Shown here in pieces: positions 1-10,119 of a DNA stretch of 64,000 bases. The DNA is from Hofstenia miamia (Eukaryota; Xenacoelomorpha; Acoela). The notes beneath the pieces are model-generated. The model searched no databases and was not told the origin of the DNA. It worked only from the letters and a program-made list of their open reading frames with translations. The translations under genes were made by a program, and so were the position numbers. The first letter of the stretch is position 1, and every line of letters begins with the position of its first letter. The stretch spans positions 1,415,241-1,479,240 of the forward strand of contig SCFE01000038.1 in assembly GCA_004352715.1 (NCBI GenBank), written 5' to 3'.

Positions 1-359
1 GAATTTTTTTCCAATCAAAAAGTGTCTAAATTTGTTGATGCTTTCAACTAGGTCTAGCATCTCAATTTTGGTGGAGCCATAGTTCTCCTCACTTGCCCTT
101 AACTTACAGCTGAAAAATTGTATCAGCACCTCTTTCCCATTCTTGATTTGTCCTAGCATTGCTCCTATGGTGACCTTGCTTGCATCACAGTCTAGTATGA
201 ACTGTTCATTATAATCCGGTGTGTTGAGTGATGGCAATTTTGCTAGTTCCTCCTTAATGTTATCCAGTTCCTCTTGTTCCTGCCATGTCCATATAAACAG
301 TACTGATTTTCTCATGAGTTTTGTCATCTTTGCAGTTTTCCCTGCAATGTTGGGGATGA
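1..359 (-). pseudogene. gypsy A pol: RNase H N-terminal part
   Basis: The minus strand encodes the RT/RNase H joining region. Near the window edge it reads ENYGSTKIEMLDLV followed by INKFRHFLIG, matching the family pattern of a Tyr, a Thr/Glu metal-site segment and a KFRHYL-like motif. It is continuous with the RT further right except for an inserted LTR fragment at about 360-540. The rest of RNase H lies outside the window. The reading frame is disrupted by the insertion, so this is a relic. Confidence 0.75.
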
Positions 360-540
360 ATAAATTCTTCGAAATTTATTTTAATTTCTTTTCATCATTT
401 ATCTGGTTTGATATTTAGTAAAATGTTCAGCTAAGCAAGTTGTGTCGAGTAGTGGCTGGATCCCATCATGGGAGTGATTCTAGGGTCCTTGTGCCAGTCA
501 CAAAACCGCACTTAAGTTATGGATAGGGAGTTTTTTGATT
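360..540 (+). repeat. LTR fragment nested in gypsy A pol
   Basis: About 180 bases match an internal part of the family LTR (compare 42425-42605, where it reads in the opposite orientation), including the conserved segment around the GGATCCCATCATGGG stretch. The surrounding bases are pol: the equivalent region of the second element (53240-53345) runs through without it, apart from about 45 bases that are missing here. The fragment is in plus orientation inside a minus-strand element. It is most simply a partial LTR inserted or templated into pol. The exact ends are estimates. Confidence 0.7.
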
Positions 541-1480
541 ATTGTTATTTGGTTTCTCTATCTTCTGTATCATCTCTCTTGCATTATCTTTCATCAATAT
601 CCTCCCCTTTTCTATAGTCCTTCCTAGGAAGAGGATTTTCTCTTTCAAAATGTCGCATTTTTGCTGTTTATCCAGAGTCCGGCTTTTCCCAGCATTGTTG
701 GTGTTCTGTCCAGTTTCTCTATATGTTCTTGTATCGTGTTGCTCGTTACAATTATGTCATCTATGTATGCATTAATACCATCCTCCATTCTGTGCGTCTT
801 ATTTTTCAGTGCTTTTGTTATATATCTCTGGAATGTCGCTGGCACATTGCATAGCCTGAATGCCATGTAGATCCACTCATAAAGTCCGTACGACATTATA
901 AATGCTGTCTTCTCAATGTGCTCTTCTTCCATTCACACTTGCCAATAGGCCTTGCACAAATCTAATGTTGTAAAATATTTGTTTGCTTGATTTGTACAGC
1001 ATGTCCTCTATCCTCTGCAGGGGATAGGAGTCCTTCTTTGTTACCTTGTTTAGCTTCTGAAAATCTATGCATAGCCAGTATTTCTCTCCTTGTTTTACAA
1101 ACACTGTTGGTGCCATGTAGGGGCTCTCTCTTGGTCATATGATTTTATTGTCTATCAATTCTTCAAGCATGTGATTGTATTCGTCCTTCATTTGTTCAGG
1201 CACTCTTCTGCATGGTAGCTTTATTGGTTTGTCTGTTGTTGTTACTATCTTATGTTTCTTGCCTATTGCCTGCCCCACACTTATCTCTCTGTAATTGAAT
1301 ATCTATTTGTGTCTTTCTAGCATCTCTTTTAGTTGTTGAATCTCGTTCTCTTTCAGATACGGGTAGTTCTCACTCTTGATGTCTGAGATATTGTAATTCG
1401 TCATTGGTTGCTTTCGTCCCAATGCCCTTGAATCAGCCCCTGGTAGTACTGATGCGCCTCAAATGTATGTCTTCTTGTAA
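541..1480 (-). pseudogene. gypsy A pol: reverse transcriptase
   Basis: The reverse transcriptase core is spread over more than one frame. At about 1000-1116 the minus strand reads FVKQGEKYWLCIDFQKLNKV then TKKDSYPLQRIEDML, the finger motifs of gypsy RTs. At 645-932 it reads GLYEWIYMAFRLCNVPATFQ (palm motif) and AYIDDIIV, so the catalytic YxDD box is intact as YIDD. A stop and frame change separate the two blocks near 915-1000, and a codon corresponding to the usual MPFGL motif is altered (MAFRL). The enzyme would copy element RNA into cDNA in virus-like particles. This copy cannot make a full-length product. Confidence 0.88.
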
Positions 1481-1491
1481 TTTGAACATGA

Positions 1492-1815
1492 TCATTTTAT
1501 CTCTGCTTTGTTCTTCTTTGAACTCAATCTCTTCCTCCTTGAATTGATGGTTCTATCTGCATAATTAATAACACACTTGTTTTTTATGAGGAAGTTGTCT
1601 CCCAAAATTATTTCGTATGGTAGCATGTTGTTGTGTGTGTCCACTACTACCAGTGATTGCTTGAATGTTGTGCTTGCCACTCTTAGCTGCACTGCTTTCA
1701 ATATTCCTTTCATGTTGATGTATTCACCAGATGCATTTATAAGTCTTTTGTTGCACTTGTTGAGATCCTCTCTTGTAAAACCTAATTGTGTTGCACATTC
1801 GTCTGTAATTATAGA
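1492..1815 (-). pseudogene. gypsy A pol: aspartic protease C-terminal part
   Basis: The minus strand encodes the C-terminal half of a retropepsin-like domain. It contains ECATQLGF, a beta-strand segment ending LPYEIILGDNFL (the usual ILGxDFL signature) and CVINYADRTI. The catalytic DTG/DSG segment would lie in the 585-base N gap to the right. The homologous stretch of the second element at 54618-55043 is closely similar and shows the complete order. The frame stays open to a stop at 1492, after which RT begins in another frame. Confidence 0.75.
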
Positions 1816-2400
1816 NNNNNNNNNNNNNNNNNNNNNNNNNNNNNNNNNNNNNNNNNNNNNNNNNNNNNNNNNNNNNNNNNNNNNNNNNNNNNNNNNNNNN
1901 NNNNNNNNNNNNNNNNNNNNNNNNNNNNNNNNNNNNNNNNNNNNNNNNNNNNNNNNNNNNNNNNNNNNNNNNNNNNNNNNNNNNNNNNNNNNNNNNNNNN
2001 NNNNNNNNNNNNNNNNNNNNNNNNNNNNNNNNNNNNNNNNNNNNNNNNNNNNNNNNNNNNNNNNNNNNNNNNNNNNNNNNNNNNNNNNNNNNNNNNNNNN
2101 NNNNNNNNNNNNNNNNNNNNNNNNNNNNNNNNNNNNNNNNNNNNNNNNNNNNNNNNNNNNNNNNNNNNNNNNNNNNNNNNNNNNNNNNNNNNNNNNNNNN
2201 NNNNNNNNNNNNNNNNNNNNNNNNNNNNNNNNNNNNNNNNNNNNNNNNNNNNNNNNNNNNNNNNNNNNNNNNNNNNNNNNNNNNNNNNNNNNNNNNNNNN
2301 NNNNNNNNNNNNNNNNNNNNNNNNNNNNNNNNNNNNNNNNNNNNNNNNNNNNNNNNNNNNNNNNNNNNNNNNNNNNNNNNNNNNNNNNNNNNNNNNNNNN
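1816..2400. other. assembly gap (585 N) in gypsy A
   Basis: A run of N between the gag C-terminus and the protease C-terminus. By comparison with 54950-55120 it should contain the end of gag and the protease active site. Any open frame spanning it is an artefact of undetermined bases. Confidence 0.98.
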
Positions 2401-4010
2401 TTCATTTCTTCCTCTGATTCTATTAAATCTTCGTCTTCAAAGTACCCTTGCTCTTCTCCAATCATGTTTATTTGTTTGTGGCAATTGTCTCTCTTGTGTC
2501 CTTTCTTCCCACAGTTATAGCATTTCACATCTCTTTCACAGACCTTCTTCATTTTTCTGTCTCTGGTTTTTATTTTTATTGTTTTTTCCTGTTTGTCTGT
2601 TTCATAAGTTTTTGTTGTATTTTTCGGTTTAGCATTGCTCCTCCATGCTGGTGTTTCTCTATGCCATGCTGCTTTCTCGTTTATTTTTTCCAGTTTATCA
2701 TCTACATTGCACTTGATTTTGAATTATGCCCTTATGTTGTCAGGCATACCTTTACAAATATGCCAGAAGAGGTCGTATTTTGAGTATTGATTTTCTCTTG
2801 AGCTAAGCATGACCAGCCTCTTGACCTGTTGTATGTAATTGCGAATGTCATCTGTCTTTTTCATTTTTGTTCTGTTCAAAATTATTCTGTATTGGTTTTT
2901 GAAACTTTAATTTCTGTAATATTCAATAAAATCGCCAATTAGTAGTTCATAATCTGTCTTAGTTTCCGGATCTAGCAGCAGGTAATGCTGCGCTGCCGCT
3001 CCAGTCAAGTATAGGAGGAATCTAGCCGCTGCTGAAATGTTGGCTTACTTTTCTTCTGCCATAGTTAGTTCAAACATTTGAAGCCATTCCCCGAATGTTG
3101 GGTTATACCCATCTACTCTACCATTGAACTTTGGTAGTGTGGCTTTGCAAGGGATCATATCTTTTCCCAATTCTTGGCTCAGTATTGATTTGCTGTACTT
3201 GGGTTTCATCTGTTTTGTTGTCCCGTCTTCGTTTCACAGCTGTGTAGTTATCACTTTTTGATCTTGTCTATAAATTTCTTTTTCTCCGCCTCGTTTTCAT
3301 CATCCAAAGAATCTTCTTCCAATAATTTATCATTGAGTGGTGTTGTTTGTAGTTCGCGTTCCTTTCTGCCTACAAACTGAAAGTTGTGGGAGCATACATT
3401 CTCTTGTCGTTCTTCTTCATTTAGCTGCAGTAGTCTCAGTTTATCCTTTAGATGAGCTATCTCTTCTTGCCTCAAGTCATTGTCTCCAATTAGGCGTTTG
3501 TTCTCTATTTCCAACAAGTTCTGTTGTGCTTGTGCTGGCTGTTGCTGTTCACTCTTGTTTGTTTCTAGTCAGATTATTTTGCTCCTTAGTTGCATTATCT
3601 CTGAGGCTTGTACATCATTGTCTTGTATTAGCTGCTGGTTTGTTGTCTCTAGTACGTTGTTTTTCTCTTGCAAGAGCTGGTTTTGCTCTAAGAATCTCAT
3701 ATTTGACTCTGTTAATTGCTTCGTGAGTGTCTTAATCTCACTCTGAAATGCTTCACTTTGTTTGATTAGTTTGGTGTCCATCTCAACTTGGATGTTTTTA
3801 ATTGTTTCTGCATTTGATTGCTTGATCTCTTCTATTCTCTTTGTTATTTCTTCTCATAAGAGTTTTTTGGTTTCACTGTTTTTTTTTCAAAATTTCAAAA
3901 ATCTCCAGGGTTCCCAGTGTTGCCATGGGGGTGTTGGTTTTTGGTACTGTTTTCTTTGCACTTCCTCTCTTATTACTCTTGTTATTCATCATTGTTTCTT
4001 GATGTTGTAG
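2401..4010 (-). pseudogene. gypsy A gag: coiled coil, capsid and CCHC zinc knuckle
   Basis: Gag starts near 4000 with a basic segment containing KRGSAKKT, also seen at 31290, 49342, 56290 and 57847. A Gln/Glu/Leu-rich coiled coil follows (about 3250-3830), then a capsid-like region (2600-3220). The region ends with a CX2CX4HX4C zinc knuckle, CYNCGKKGHKRDNC, at about 2477-2520, followed by an acidic tail (EDEDLIESEEEM) running into the gap. At least three stops interrupt it, for example after MQLRSKII near 3569 and near 3045. The protein would package element RNA. The coiled-coil N-terminus is unusual and helps recognise other copies of the family. Confidence 0.85.
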
Positions 4011-4199
4011 TGGCTTTCCATTTTAGTTACAATTCAAGAGTCTAATTTGCAATTGTCATGGTTAGGATGTTCTGCCTCTGCTGACTTTGTATTTTCGTTT
4101 GCTTCCTTGTTGCTTCCTTTTTTCTTTTACTTTGAGTTCATTTCTGAGTTTTGAAAGAGTATTGCTGTGTGTTTCCTCTCCATTGACTTTGTTCTTATT

Positions 4200-4213
4200 T
4201 GTCACAGTCGCCA
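4200..4213 (-). promoter_or_regulatory. primer-binding site, tRNA-Arg type
   Basis: Fourteen bases directly adjacent to the LTR read TGGCGACTGTGACA on the minus strand. They match the complement of an animal tRNA-Arg 3' end, TGTCACGGTCGCCA including CCA (recalled from Drosophila tRNA-Arg), with one mismatch where a CpG has become TpG. The site primes minus-strand DNA synthesis. Its position fixes the LTR edge and the element's orientation. Confidence 0.8.
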
Positions 4214-5370
4214 TGTAACATCCTCTACCAGGCCTTTAGCACAGTGTATTATTGTTAATAATTATCACTCAATTAACAGTGGGTAAGGATTTACTAATTT
4301 AATAAACTGCTAGATGTTTCCTCTTTGTTTAGCTAGTTACATTAACTGAGTATTAATGATCACTGTTTAGGTAACAAAGCCATGCAGTGTTCTCTCATTG
4401 ACTAACTGTGGGATACTGCCCAAAGCTGATCTCCACACAACAGTTCCTCTCCTTTGTTAGCAATTGACCAAGTTCGTTGCACCATCTCAGCTCAATGAAC
4501 ATTAATTATGTGTGCCTTACATTAGCTCAGTGCACGTACTCATGTCAAAACATTACTGACTTAAACTCAATTTTTTGTAAAGCTTTTGCTAGACTGAATA
4601 AGTAAAGCAGCCAGACATTGACACTAGCTGCATTAAGTTAATATCAAACTAGCCATTACTGTAAAACTATTGGCTTTAATAATTAGTTAATATATTGCAG
4701 CTTCCTACACTTACATTTAATAACAATACATGTAAAGTCATTTATTTGGTCAATTATTGTCAAGTCTCCTACTTTTAGTAATATAGATATAATCCTAATT
4801 GTTGGCTATCCAGCCATTTCATGAATCTGTTATAATGTACATGTAGTGATCAATAGTCAGNNNNNNNNNNNNNNNNNNNNNNNNNNNNNNNNNNNNNNNN
4901 NNNNNNNNNNNNNNNNNNNNNNNNNNNNNNNNNNNNNNNNNNNNNNNNNNNNNNNNNNNNNNNNNNNNNNNNNNNNNNNNNNNNNNNNNNNNNNNNNNNN
5001 NNNNNNNNNNNNNNNNNNNNNNNNNNNNNNNNNNNNNNNNNNNNNNNATCAACTTCCATTTAAATTCTAAGCTATTTATCTAAAAAAGTTAGTTCTAAGT
5101 ACCTGCTGATTTCTAATTTTGAATTAATTGTCTGCCAACATGGCTGTTCTGATGTAAGCGTAAATTTGCTTGTTACAATTTGTCTAATTTTTTCTTAATC
5201 AGCTATGCTGTATTTCTCATAATGTGCAATATTGTAACTTAGTTGCATAATACAAATGAATAAGGTATTTAACTAAATTTTACAATCACTTTTAATCATA
5301 TTTAATCACTACTAATCTTTCAACGCTATTCCCTTTTAGTTCACAGCTTATTCCTTTGGCTGATGCTACA
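4214..5370 (-). repeat. 5' LTR of gypsy A
   Basis: About 1157 bases bounded by TGTAACATCC and GATGCTACA on the plus strand, that is TG...CA with short imperfect inverted ends. It shares its whole layout with the solo LTR at 41781-42924. It holds the element promoter and polyadenylation signals. A 187-base N gap (4861-5047) lies inside. Relative to 41781-42924 it has lost several CpG sites, so it appears older. Confidence 0.88.
4861..5047. other. assembly gap (187 N) inside LTR A
   Basis: A run of N inside the 5' LTR. The aligned part of the solo LTR at 41781-42924 suggests the missing bases are ordinary LTR sequence. Confidence 0.98.
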
Positions 5371-5444
5371 CTGAGTAATACTATGAAGAACTACATGTGG
5401 GGAGTGACATCAAACAGCAAACTAAGAGCAGTAAAGCAGCAACC

Positions 5445-5708
5445 ATGGATGACAACAAGAATTCTACTAGGAGAGAGCATGCTGAACCTGCAGAAATCCT
5501 AAAGAAAATAAAGAAAACAGGTGTGAATGAAATTTTAAAGAAAGACATGTGTAAGTACATGATGAATTACCCAAAATGCGCATACACAAAAATGATGAAA
5601 ACAGATGAAATCATGAGAAAAGAAGGAGAGACTTACCCCATAGAAATCACAGAAATGCTCAGCAAAGCTCAAGAAGAGATTTACAGAGAGAACCAGCTGC
5701 TACAATAA
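5445..5708 (+). CDS. unclassified Lys/Glu-rich ORF beside LTR A
   Basis: An 87-residue frame starting at an ATG in good context (AACCATGG). It begins MDDNKNSTRREHAEPAEILK and is rich in Lys, Glu and Met, with helical character. It ends in two close stops. The same style of sequence continues in shifted frames to about 5930 (for example INLEKWGECSLIEISWLFVE), so this is probably the start of a longer decayed coding region. It begins 75 bases beyond the LTR edge but in the opposite orientation to gypsy A. I do not recognise the family. It could be a gag-like or virus-derived relic, or chance. Confidence 0.3.
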   Translation: MDDNKNSTRREHAEPAEILKKIKKTGVNEILKKDMCKYMMNYPKCAYTKMMKTDEIMRKEGETYPIEITEMLSKAQEEIYRENQLLQ

Positions 5709-6326
5709 TCAGAAATCATTCTAATGCCAAATACCAAACAGAGATAGACAAGATAAATCTAGAAAAGTGGGGAGAATGCAGTCTAATTGAAATATCATGG
5801 CTATTTGTAGAAGTCACAGTCAAACAAGAATGGAGAAATAATATAGTTCAAAGGATATATAGTGAATTGTATGAAAAAGACACAAAGTTACTAATCAAGC
5901 TGCTATGCACAGAGGCTTTTAGGAAAACTTAAATTAAACAGATGTTACAACTGCAGAACCAAGTGGCAGCCAACACAAGCATATCACATCAAAAATACCA
6001 ATACCAGCAGGCAGGGCACAAAAACTGGTGAAAAATGGCTTGATGAATTCATTATGGGAAAATATAGACCATGAAAAACAACTACCCAGCAAGATTTTGA
6101 ATAGCAACAACAGCAAGAATGGAAGGCATGTGAGGAAAGCAAAAAGCAGCACTGCTACACTGCACATCACCCCCCAATGAGTTTCATACCAATGCTCTCA
6201 CCAATTTAGAGGCTAAAAGACAAGAAAGTCACAAAAGCATGCTGCCATGAAGAAAATTCATACATAAACACAAAAGAAAAAGCCCTTGACAAAATATGTG
6301 ATGAATGATATCAAAAATCAAAAGAA

Positions 6327-6668
6327 ATGCTGCTCAAAAATGACAAAAAAGAAAGAATCTATATTGAAGGAAAGGTTACACCTTATGATTTCTATGAAGA
6401 AGGCAAACCAATATGCAAACAAATTGAAAATGTGAGAGCAGAAATTGAAAAGAGACCAACTAAAACATTAATACTCTTTTCTGGTATCAATGTCATTGTG
6501 TGGGGAGAGCTCTGGAGCAATACATACAAGTATTATGACTTAACACAGAGATTAGAAGTTATAACAATGATATGGCTGGGGAAGAACAACCTGGATGAGA
6601 TAACAAGAGAAGTCAGAGACAAAATAAGTGCATTCTACAACAAAGACTTCATATCAAAATCACTATGA
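6327..6668 (+). pseudogene. unclassified ORF, possible relic of a longer gene
   Basis: A 113-residue frame containing VTPYDFYEEGKPICKQIENV, PTKTLILFSGINVIVWGELW and ending in ISAFYNKDF. After one stop the same frame carries on as STYEFFFPDTTIHPDLAHTI, and further pieces lie in nearby frames up to about 7055. The amino acid mix looks like real protein rather than random AT-rich translation. It probably belongs with 5445-5708 and 7071-7355. No known domain is recognised; transposon or viral origin is possible but unproven. Confidence 0.3.
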
Positions 6669-7070
6669 TCCACCTATGAATTCTTCTTCCCAGATACAAC
6701 AATACATCCTGATTTAGCACATACAATTTGAATAGATGCAATTATGATATTGATGATAGCAATTAAAGGTCTCTGATTGTATGAGAAGCACTAAAAAGAA
6801 TTTCACATAAAATTGAATGAACTGAAAAGCATGTGCACCATCTCAAACACCCTGAAGAATCCAAGATTTATAAAAGACAAGAAGATGGTTACAACAGAAA
6901 AAGAAGAGGTGATGAAGTTGACAAATATATTTTTAGAACCAATGACATTTTATCTAACAACATTACCTTATTTACTTTACCAAAAGAAGAATTGTCTCCA
7001 AAATCAATATTATTTGCAGTAGTTTTTGAAAAATCAAAAGAAATTGTTTATGTTTAAACAGTAAATTTGT

Positions 7071-7355
7071 GTGTTCTCTATACACAATGTAGTCAGAGAA
7101 AAAATATTTGTTTCCTTAAATAATATATATTTTGACACAACTGATCTATTTTGGAATGACATTGAATTAAATTGTATTTTAAAACATAGTACTGATGACA
7201 GTCATTTTATTAAATTTATGAAATTTGATACTGAATTTAAGAACACTGATAATTCTGATTTGCAACATTGTCAATATAAGGTAGTTAGCACACAAGTATT
7301 CTTTAGAGGAATATGCCAAAGCATGTGCACAACTTACAAAGTTGTGCAACCATAA
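7071..7355 (+). pseudogene. unclassified ORF
   Basis: A 94-residue frame with segments such as NNIYFDTTDLFWNDIELNCI and STQVFFRGICQSMCTTYKVV. A frame change near 7355 leads to another readable stretch (QINQELVYSSEYNKLICGLA, ending near 7480). It has no recognisable motif. The upstream frame ending at about 7057 reads LPKEELSPKSILFAVVFEKS and may be part of the same decayed gene. Confidence that it was ever coding is moderate to low. Confidence 0.25.
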
Positions 7356-7480
7356 TGCAAATTAATCAGGAACTTGTGTATAGCTCAGAATATAATAAAT
7401 TAATATGTGGCCTAGCTACATCAAATGGTAATATCATTGTGATGTCTAAAACAAGGTCTATTTTGGCTGTTTGCAAGTGA

Positions 7481-8255
7481 TAAATGGCCTATAAAATGAA
7501 TTAGTTCCCAAAATTTCACATATTTCCTTCCAAAGTCAAATTATTGAAATTAAATTTTTCTTTTTCCTTATATGGAAGATGAATAAAAGAGTTAAAATTA
7601 TACATGCACCAATTATAGTGAAAACAAGACAGGAGAAAATGAAAAAACTTATTGATGTATACAGGATGTGCAATCTACAGGTTGGTCAAAATTGAATGAA
7701 ACAAGGAAACATGAATTAACATACCAAAACAAGTTATCAAGTATGTAGTAAATAACTTTGAAATACAACAATTTAATTATCCTAAGTTAAACCCTGTGAT
7801 TCTCAAGTCTTGTTAAGCTTACCAACATCTTTATATGGTTAAATTTGAGAAGAACATTTCTATAAGTGATATATTAGATAAATTTGACCAGGAAATTAGA
7901 TTGATTGGTCAAGGGGAGGGATGTTTATCAAACCTATTTAAATAATATTTGGAAGTTTCCAATGTTGTCATACACATTCAATTCTCCACAATAGTTATGG
8001 CTGATATTTATTGAATATGGATTGGGTCATGGCTATTGCTATGCTATGAAAAAATACTTGTAATTTTCTAAAGAAGAGTCCCTTATTAGGACATATTACA
8101 GGTTTTACATTTTGACTCAAAAATAAACTTTGAAAATAATCTGATTGACAACTAAGTTTGACAGATATGGAACTACCACTACTTATTTCCTAAATTGAAA
8201 TAAATCTACATGTCTAAAATAATACATACATTTTCTAATAATTACTACAAAACTA
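7481..8255. other. AT-rich stretch without recognised features
   Basis: No coding motif, repeat boundary or RNA gene is visible. Short A/T runs dominate. Confidence 0.5.
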
Positions 8256-8441
8256 TTAATTCATAGTTTTAGAAGGAGCAATTTCAGGTTGTTTAGTAGG
8301 AGGAGGATTTATAGCACTCATAGTTTGTAATTCAGAAAAGTATGCACTATTGCTTAACAACAGTGTGCCAAAACATCTTAATTTATTTAATGAAATAGCA
8401 CACTGTTTTATTCCCAGTAATAGCACAATTATATTGTACAT
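8256..8441 (-). CDS. unclassified short minus-strand ORF
   Basis: A 61-residue frame with a hydrophobic N-terminal segment (IIVLLLGIKQCAISLNKL) and a proline/threonine tail NPPPTKQPEIAPSKTMN. It could be a small membrane or signal-bearing protein or the last exon of a longer gene. An AG preceded by a T-rich stretch lies upstream on the minus strand. No family is recognised. It sits next to another short minus-strand frame at 8553-8819. Confidence 0.25.
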   Translation of the reverse strand: MYNIIVLLLGIKQCAISLNKLRCFGTLLLSNSAYFSELQTMSAINPPPTKQPEIAPSKTMN

Positions 8442-8552
8442 CTGAATTTGAGAGGTTAGCTATGATGCTGAAAATAGTATAGGAGATTTAAATTTTTATA
8501 CAAATACATTATTCTTTGATTAATGCATTCTTTTTTAACATGTGTTAAAATT

Positions 8553-8819
8553 TCACTGGCCTTGATTGCAAAGAATACTTTTTTTCAATAAATAATAAGT
8601 AATTTGATAGCTTAACATTATTAGCTGGTCTTTAGCTTCATCAAGATTGGAAAAATTGTAGTTATTCCTTAGATCACAATTTTCATTTGTTCTTTTGCTA
8701 AGCAAATACATTTTGCTCTTATGAAATTTGTATTTAATGTCTGTATTTGGTATTAGAAGATCATCTTCTTCTATTTTGAAATATATATTATGTTTCTTGC
8801 CAAAGTCTTCCAACAACAT
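8553..8819 (-). CDS. unclassified short minus-strand ORF
   Basis: An 88-residue frame starting MLLEDFGKKHNIYFKIEEDD and containing SKMYLLSKRTNENCDLRNNY. Just upstream, in another frame, the minus strand reads MEELNTLKNVVATLIKDISP (about 8850-8910). The two could be one gene with a frame shift. Its composition is more protein-like than its surroundings, but nothing identifies a function. Confidence 0.25.
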   Translation of the reverse strand: MLLEDFGKKHNIYFKIEEDDLLIPNTDIKYKFHKSKMYLLSKRTNENCDLRNNYNFSNLDEAKDQLIMLSYQITYYLLKKSILCNQGQ

Positions 8820-9633
8820 TATGAAGACATTTCCATCTTCTTAATTTTAGGTGAGATATCTTTGATGAGTGTAGCAACTACATTCTTTAATGTGTTCAAT
8901 TCTTCCATTATTCTAAATTTGCAATAGTTAGAAAATAACTCAAATATAATAAATTTTTAAAATTATTTTCTCTCATATATTTAAAAATATCTAAGTCTTA
9001 ATTAATTATAAATTAATTATACATAAAAAAATTTACTTACTGTAACATGGACTGAGAAATGCACAATAAATTTGTGACAAAAGAAACAAGTAAGTGTGGA
9101 GTGAGAAATACTCAATGAATACATTGCAAGAGAAATGAAAAATACAACTAATCAGAGCATTTGGAGATATTTTAAATGAAAGCTCACTGTATATAAAGTA
9201 TAGAGTGAAAATACATAGCAGACTTGGGGAATTAATAAAGTGTTTATCACTGTATTGCAACATTGTGCAATCAGAGATGAGGGAATATTAATTGACTTTT
9301 TCTCACAGTGTATAAGAATTGCACAGCAGATTAAATTCACATGAATTGTACTATAAAGAAAATAGACAGCAAAATAACTATAGAAGTGTTAAAAATCAGA
9401 TGATCTCCTTCAATATTAAGGTTAAATACCTCCATAACAGCAATCATAGTGTTGCCAATCAAAACTTGCTATCTTGTTGATAAAAATATCTATGTTAGAC
9501 TCTATAGATGTAAACAACTGAACAAATGAATGAACTTGCTAGAAATATAGCATGGTGATTTAAGTCTAACAGTGCCTAAAAGTATTTCCACAGTATTTTG
9601 AATGCTGACACAGTGCACATAGATGTTCTTAGT
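8820..9633. other. AT-rich stretch before the hAT element
   Basis: Apart from the possible upstream frame at 8850-8910, nothing identifiable is seen. Several short A/T-rich direct repeats occur at 8940-9020. Confidence 0.4.
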
Positions 9634-9641
9634 ACAATACC
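9634..9641. repeat. hAT target-site duplication, left
   Basis: acaatacc, directly before the left inverted repeat. It pairs with acaatatc at 12007-12014, with one difference. Confidence 0.85.
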
Positions 9642-9677
9642 CAGTGATGTCCAGTTTTATAAACTTTTTAATAAATT

Positions 9678-9795
9678 TCTTAACAGATCTGTTTTATGTC
9701 AGTTAGTTAAATGTCCTATTTGTTTAACATATCTGTTTTCAGTTAAATGCAAATCTGATAAACAGAAATCTGTTAAGTGAATCTGTTAAATGTCA
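9678..9795. repeat. hAT left subterminal TCTGTTAA motif cluster
   Basis: Repeated short motifs of the type TCTGTTAA, CTTAACAGA and CAGTTAAATG occur in both orientations within about 120 bases. The mirror cluster lies at 11890-11975. In hAT elements such subterminal repeats are transposase binding sites; that role here is inferred. Confidence 0.65.
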
Positions 9796-10119
9796 AATTA
9801 AACAAAATCATTGAACTAGAATATATAAATATCCTATTATTTTTGCATCATCCACATCACACAATGATTTGATTGGTAGATTACAGTGGAATGATATCTT
9901 AAACTGTATTTGGTTTGTAATCTGTTACAGCTTTCTCATTGAATGAAACTCTTTTGGCATACATAAAATGCTTGTTGTAAAATTGTGTACACACACAAAG
10001 GGCGCACAACACCCTTCATTTTATCATTATTAATCAACTGTAATCAGTTATTGATGGGTTTTCAACATACTCATGAGTTGGTTACCTGAATAACAACATC
10101 TTTTTCTATTTTAGACAAT

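Larger units (their letters stand above)
1..5370 (-). mobile_element. Ty3/gypsy LTR retrotransposon A, 5' part
   Basis: A minus-strand LTR retrotransposon cut by the window edge. Read from high to low coordinates it has a 5' LTR (4214-5370), a tRNA-Arg primer-binding site (4200-4213), a coiled-coil gag with a CCHC zinc knuckle, a retropepsin-like domain, reverse transcriptase and the start of RNase H. The integrase and 3' LTR would lie left of base 1. The order PR-RT-RNase H and the RT motifs place it in Ty3/gypsy. A primer site matching tRNA-Arg is known in the mdg1/412 group (from memory). Several in-frame stops, two N gaps (1816-2400, 4861-5047) and a nested LTR scrap in pol show that this copy is not functional. 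Confidence 0.9.

Noticed and set aside
542-775. Hydrophobic plus-strand frames over 220-4000 and 52800-56300
   Set aside because: They are antisense translations of the charged gag and pol regions, whose motifs read on the minus strand.
1577-2632. Very long open frames crossing the N run
   Set aside because: They exist only because N bases cannot form stops; the real sequence there is gag/protease on the minus strand.
9033-9340. Minus-strand hydrophobic frames before the hAT element
   Set aside because: No motif and very AT-rich; not distinguishable from chance.
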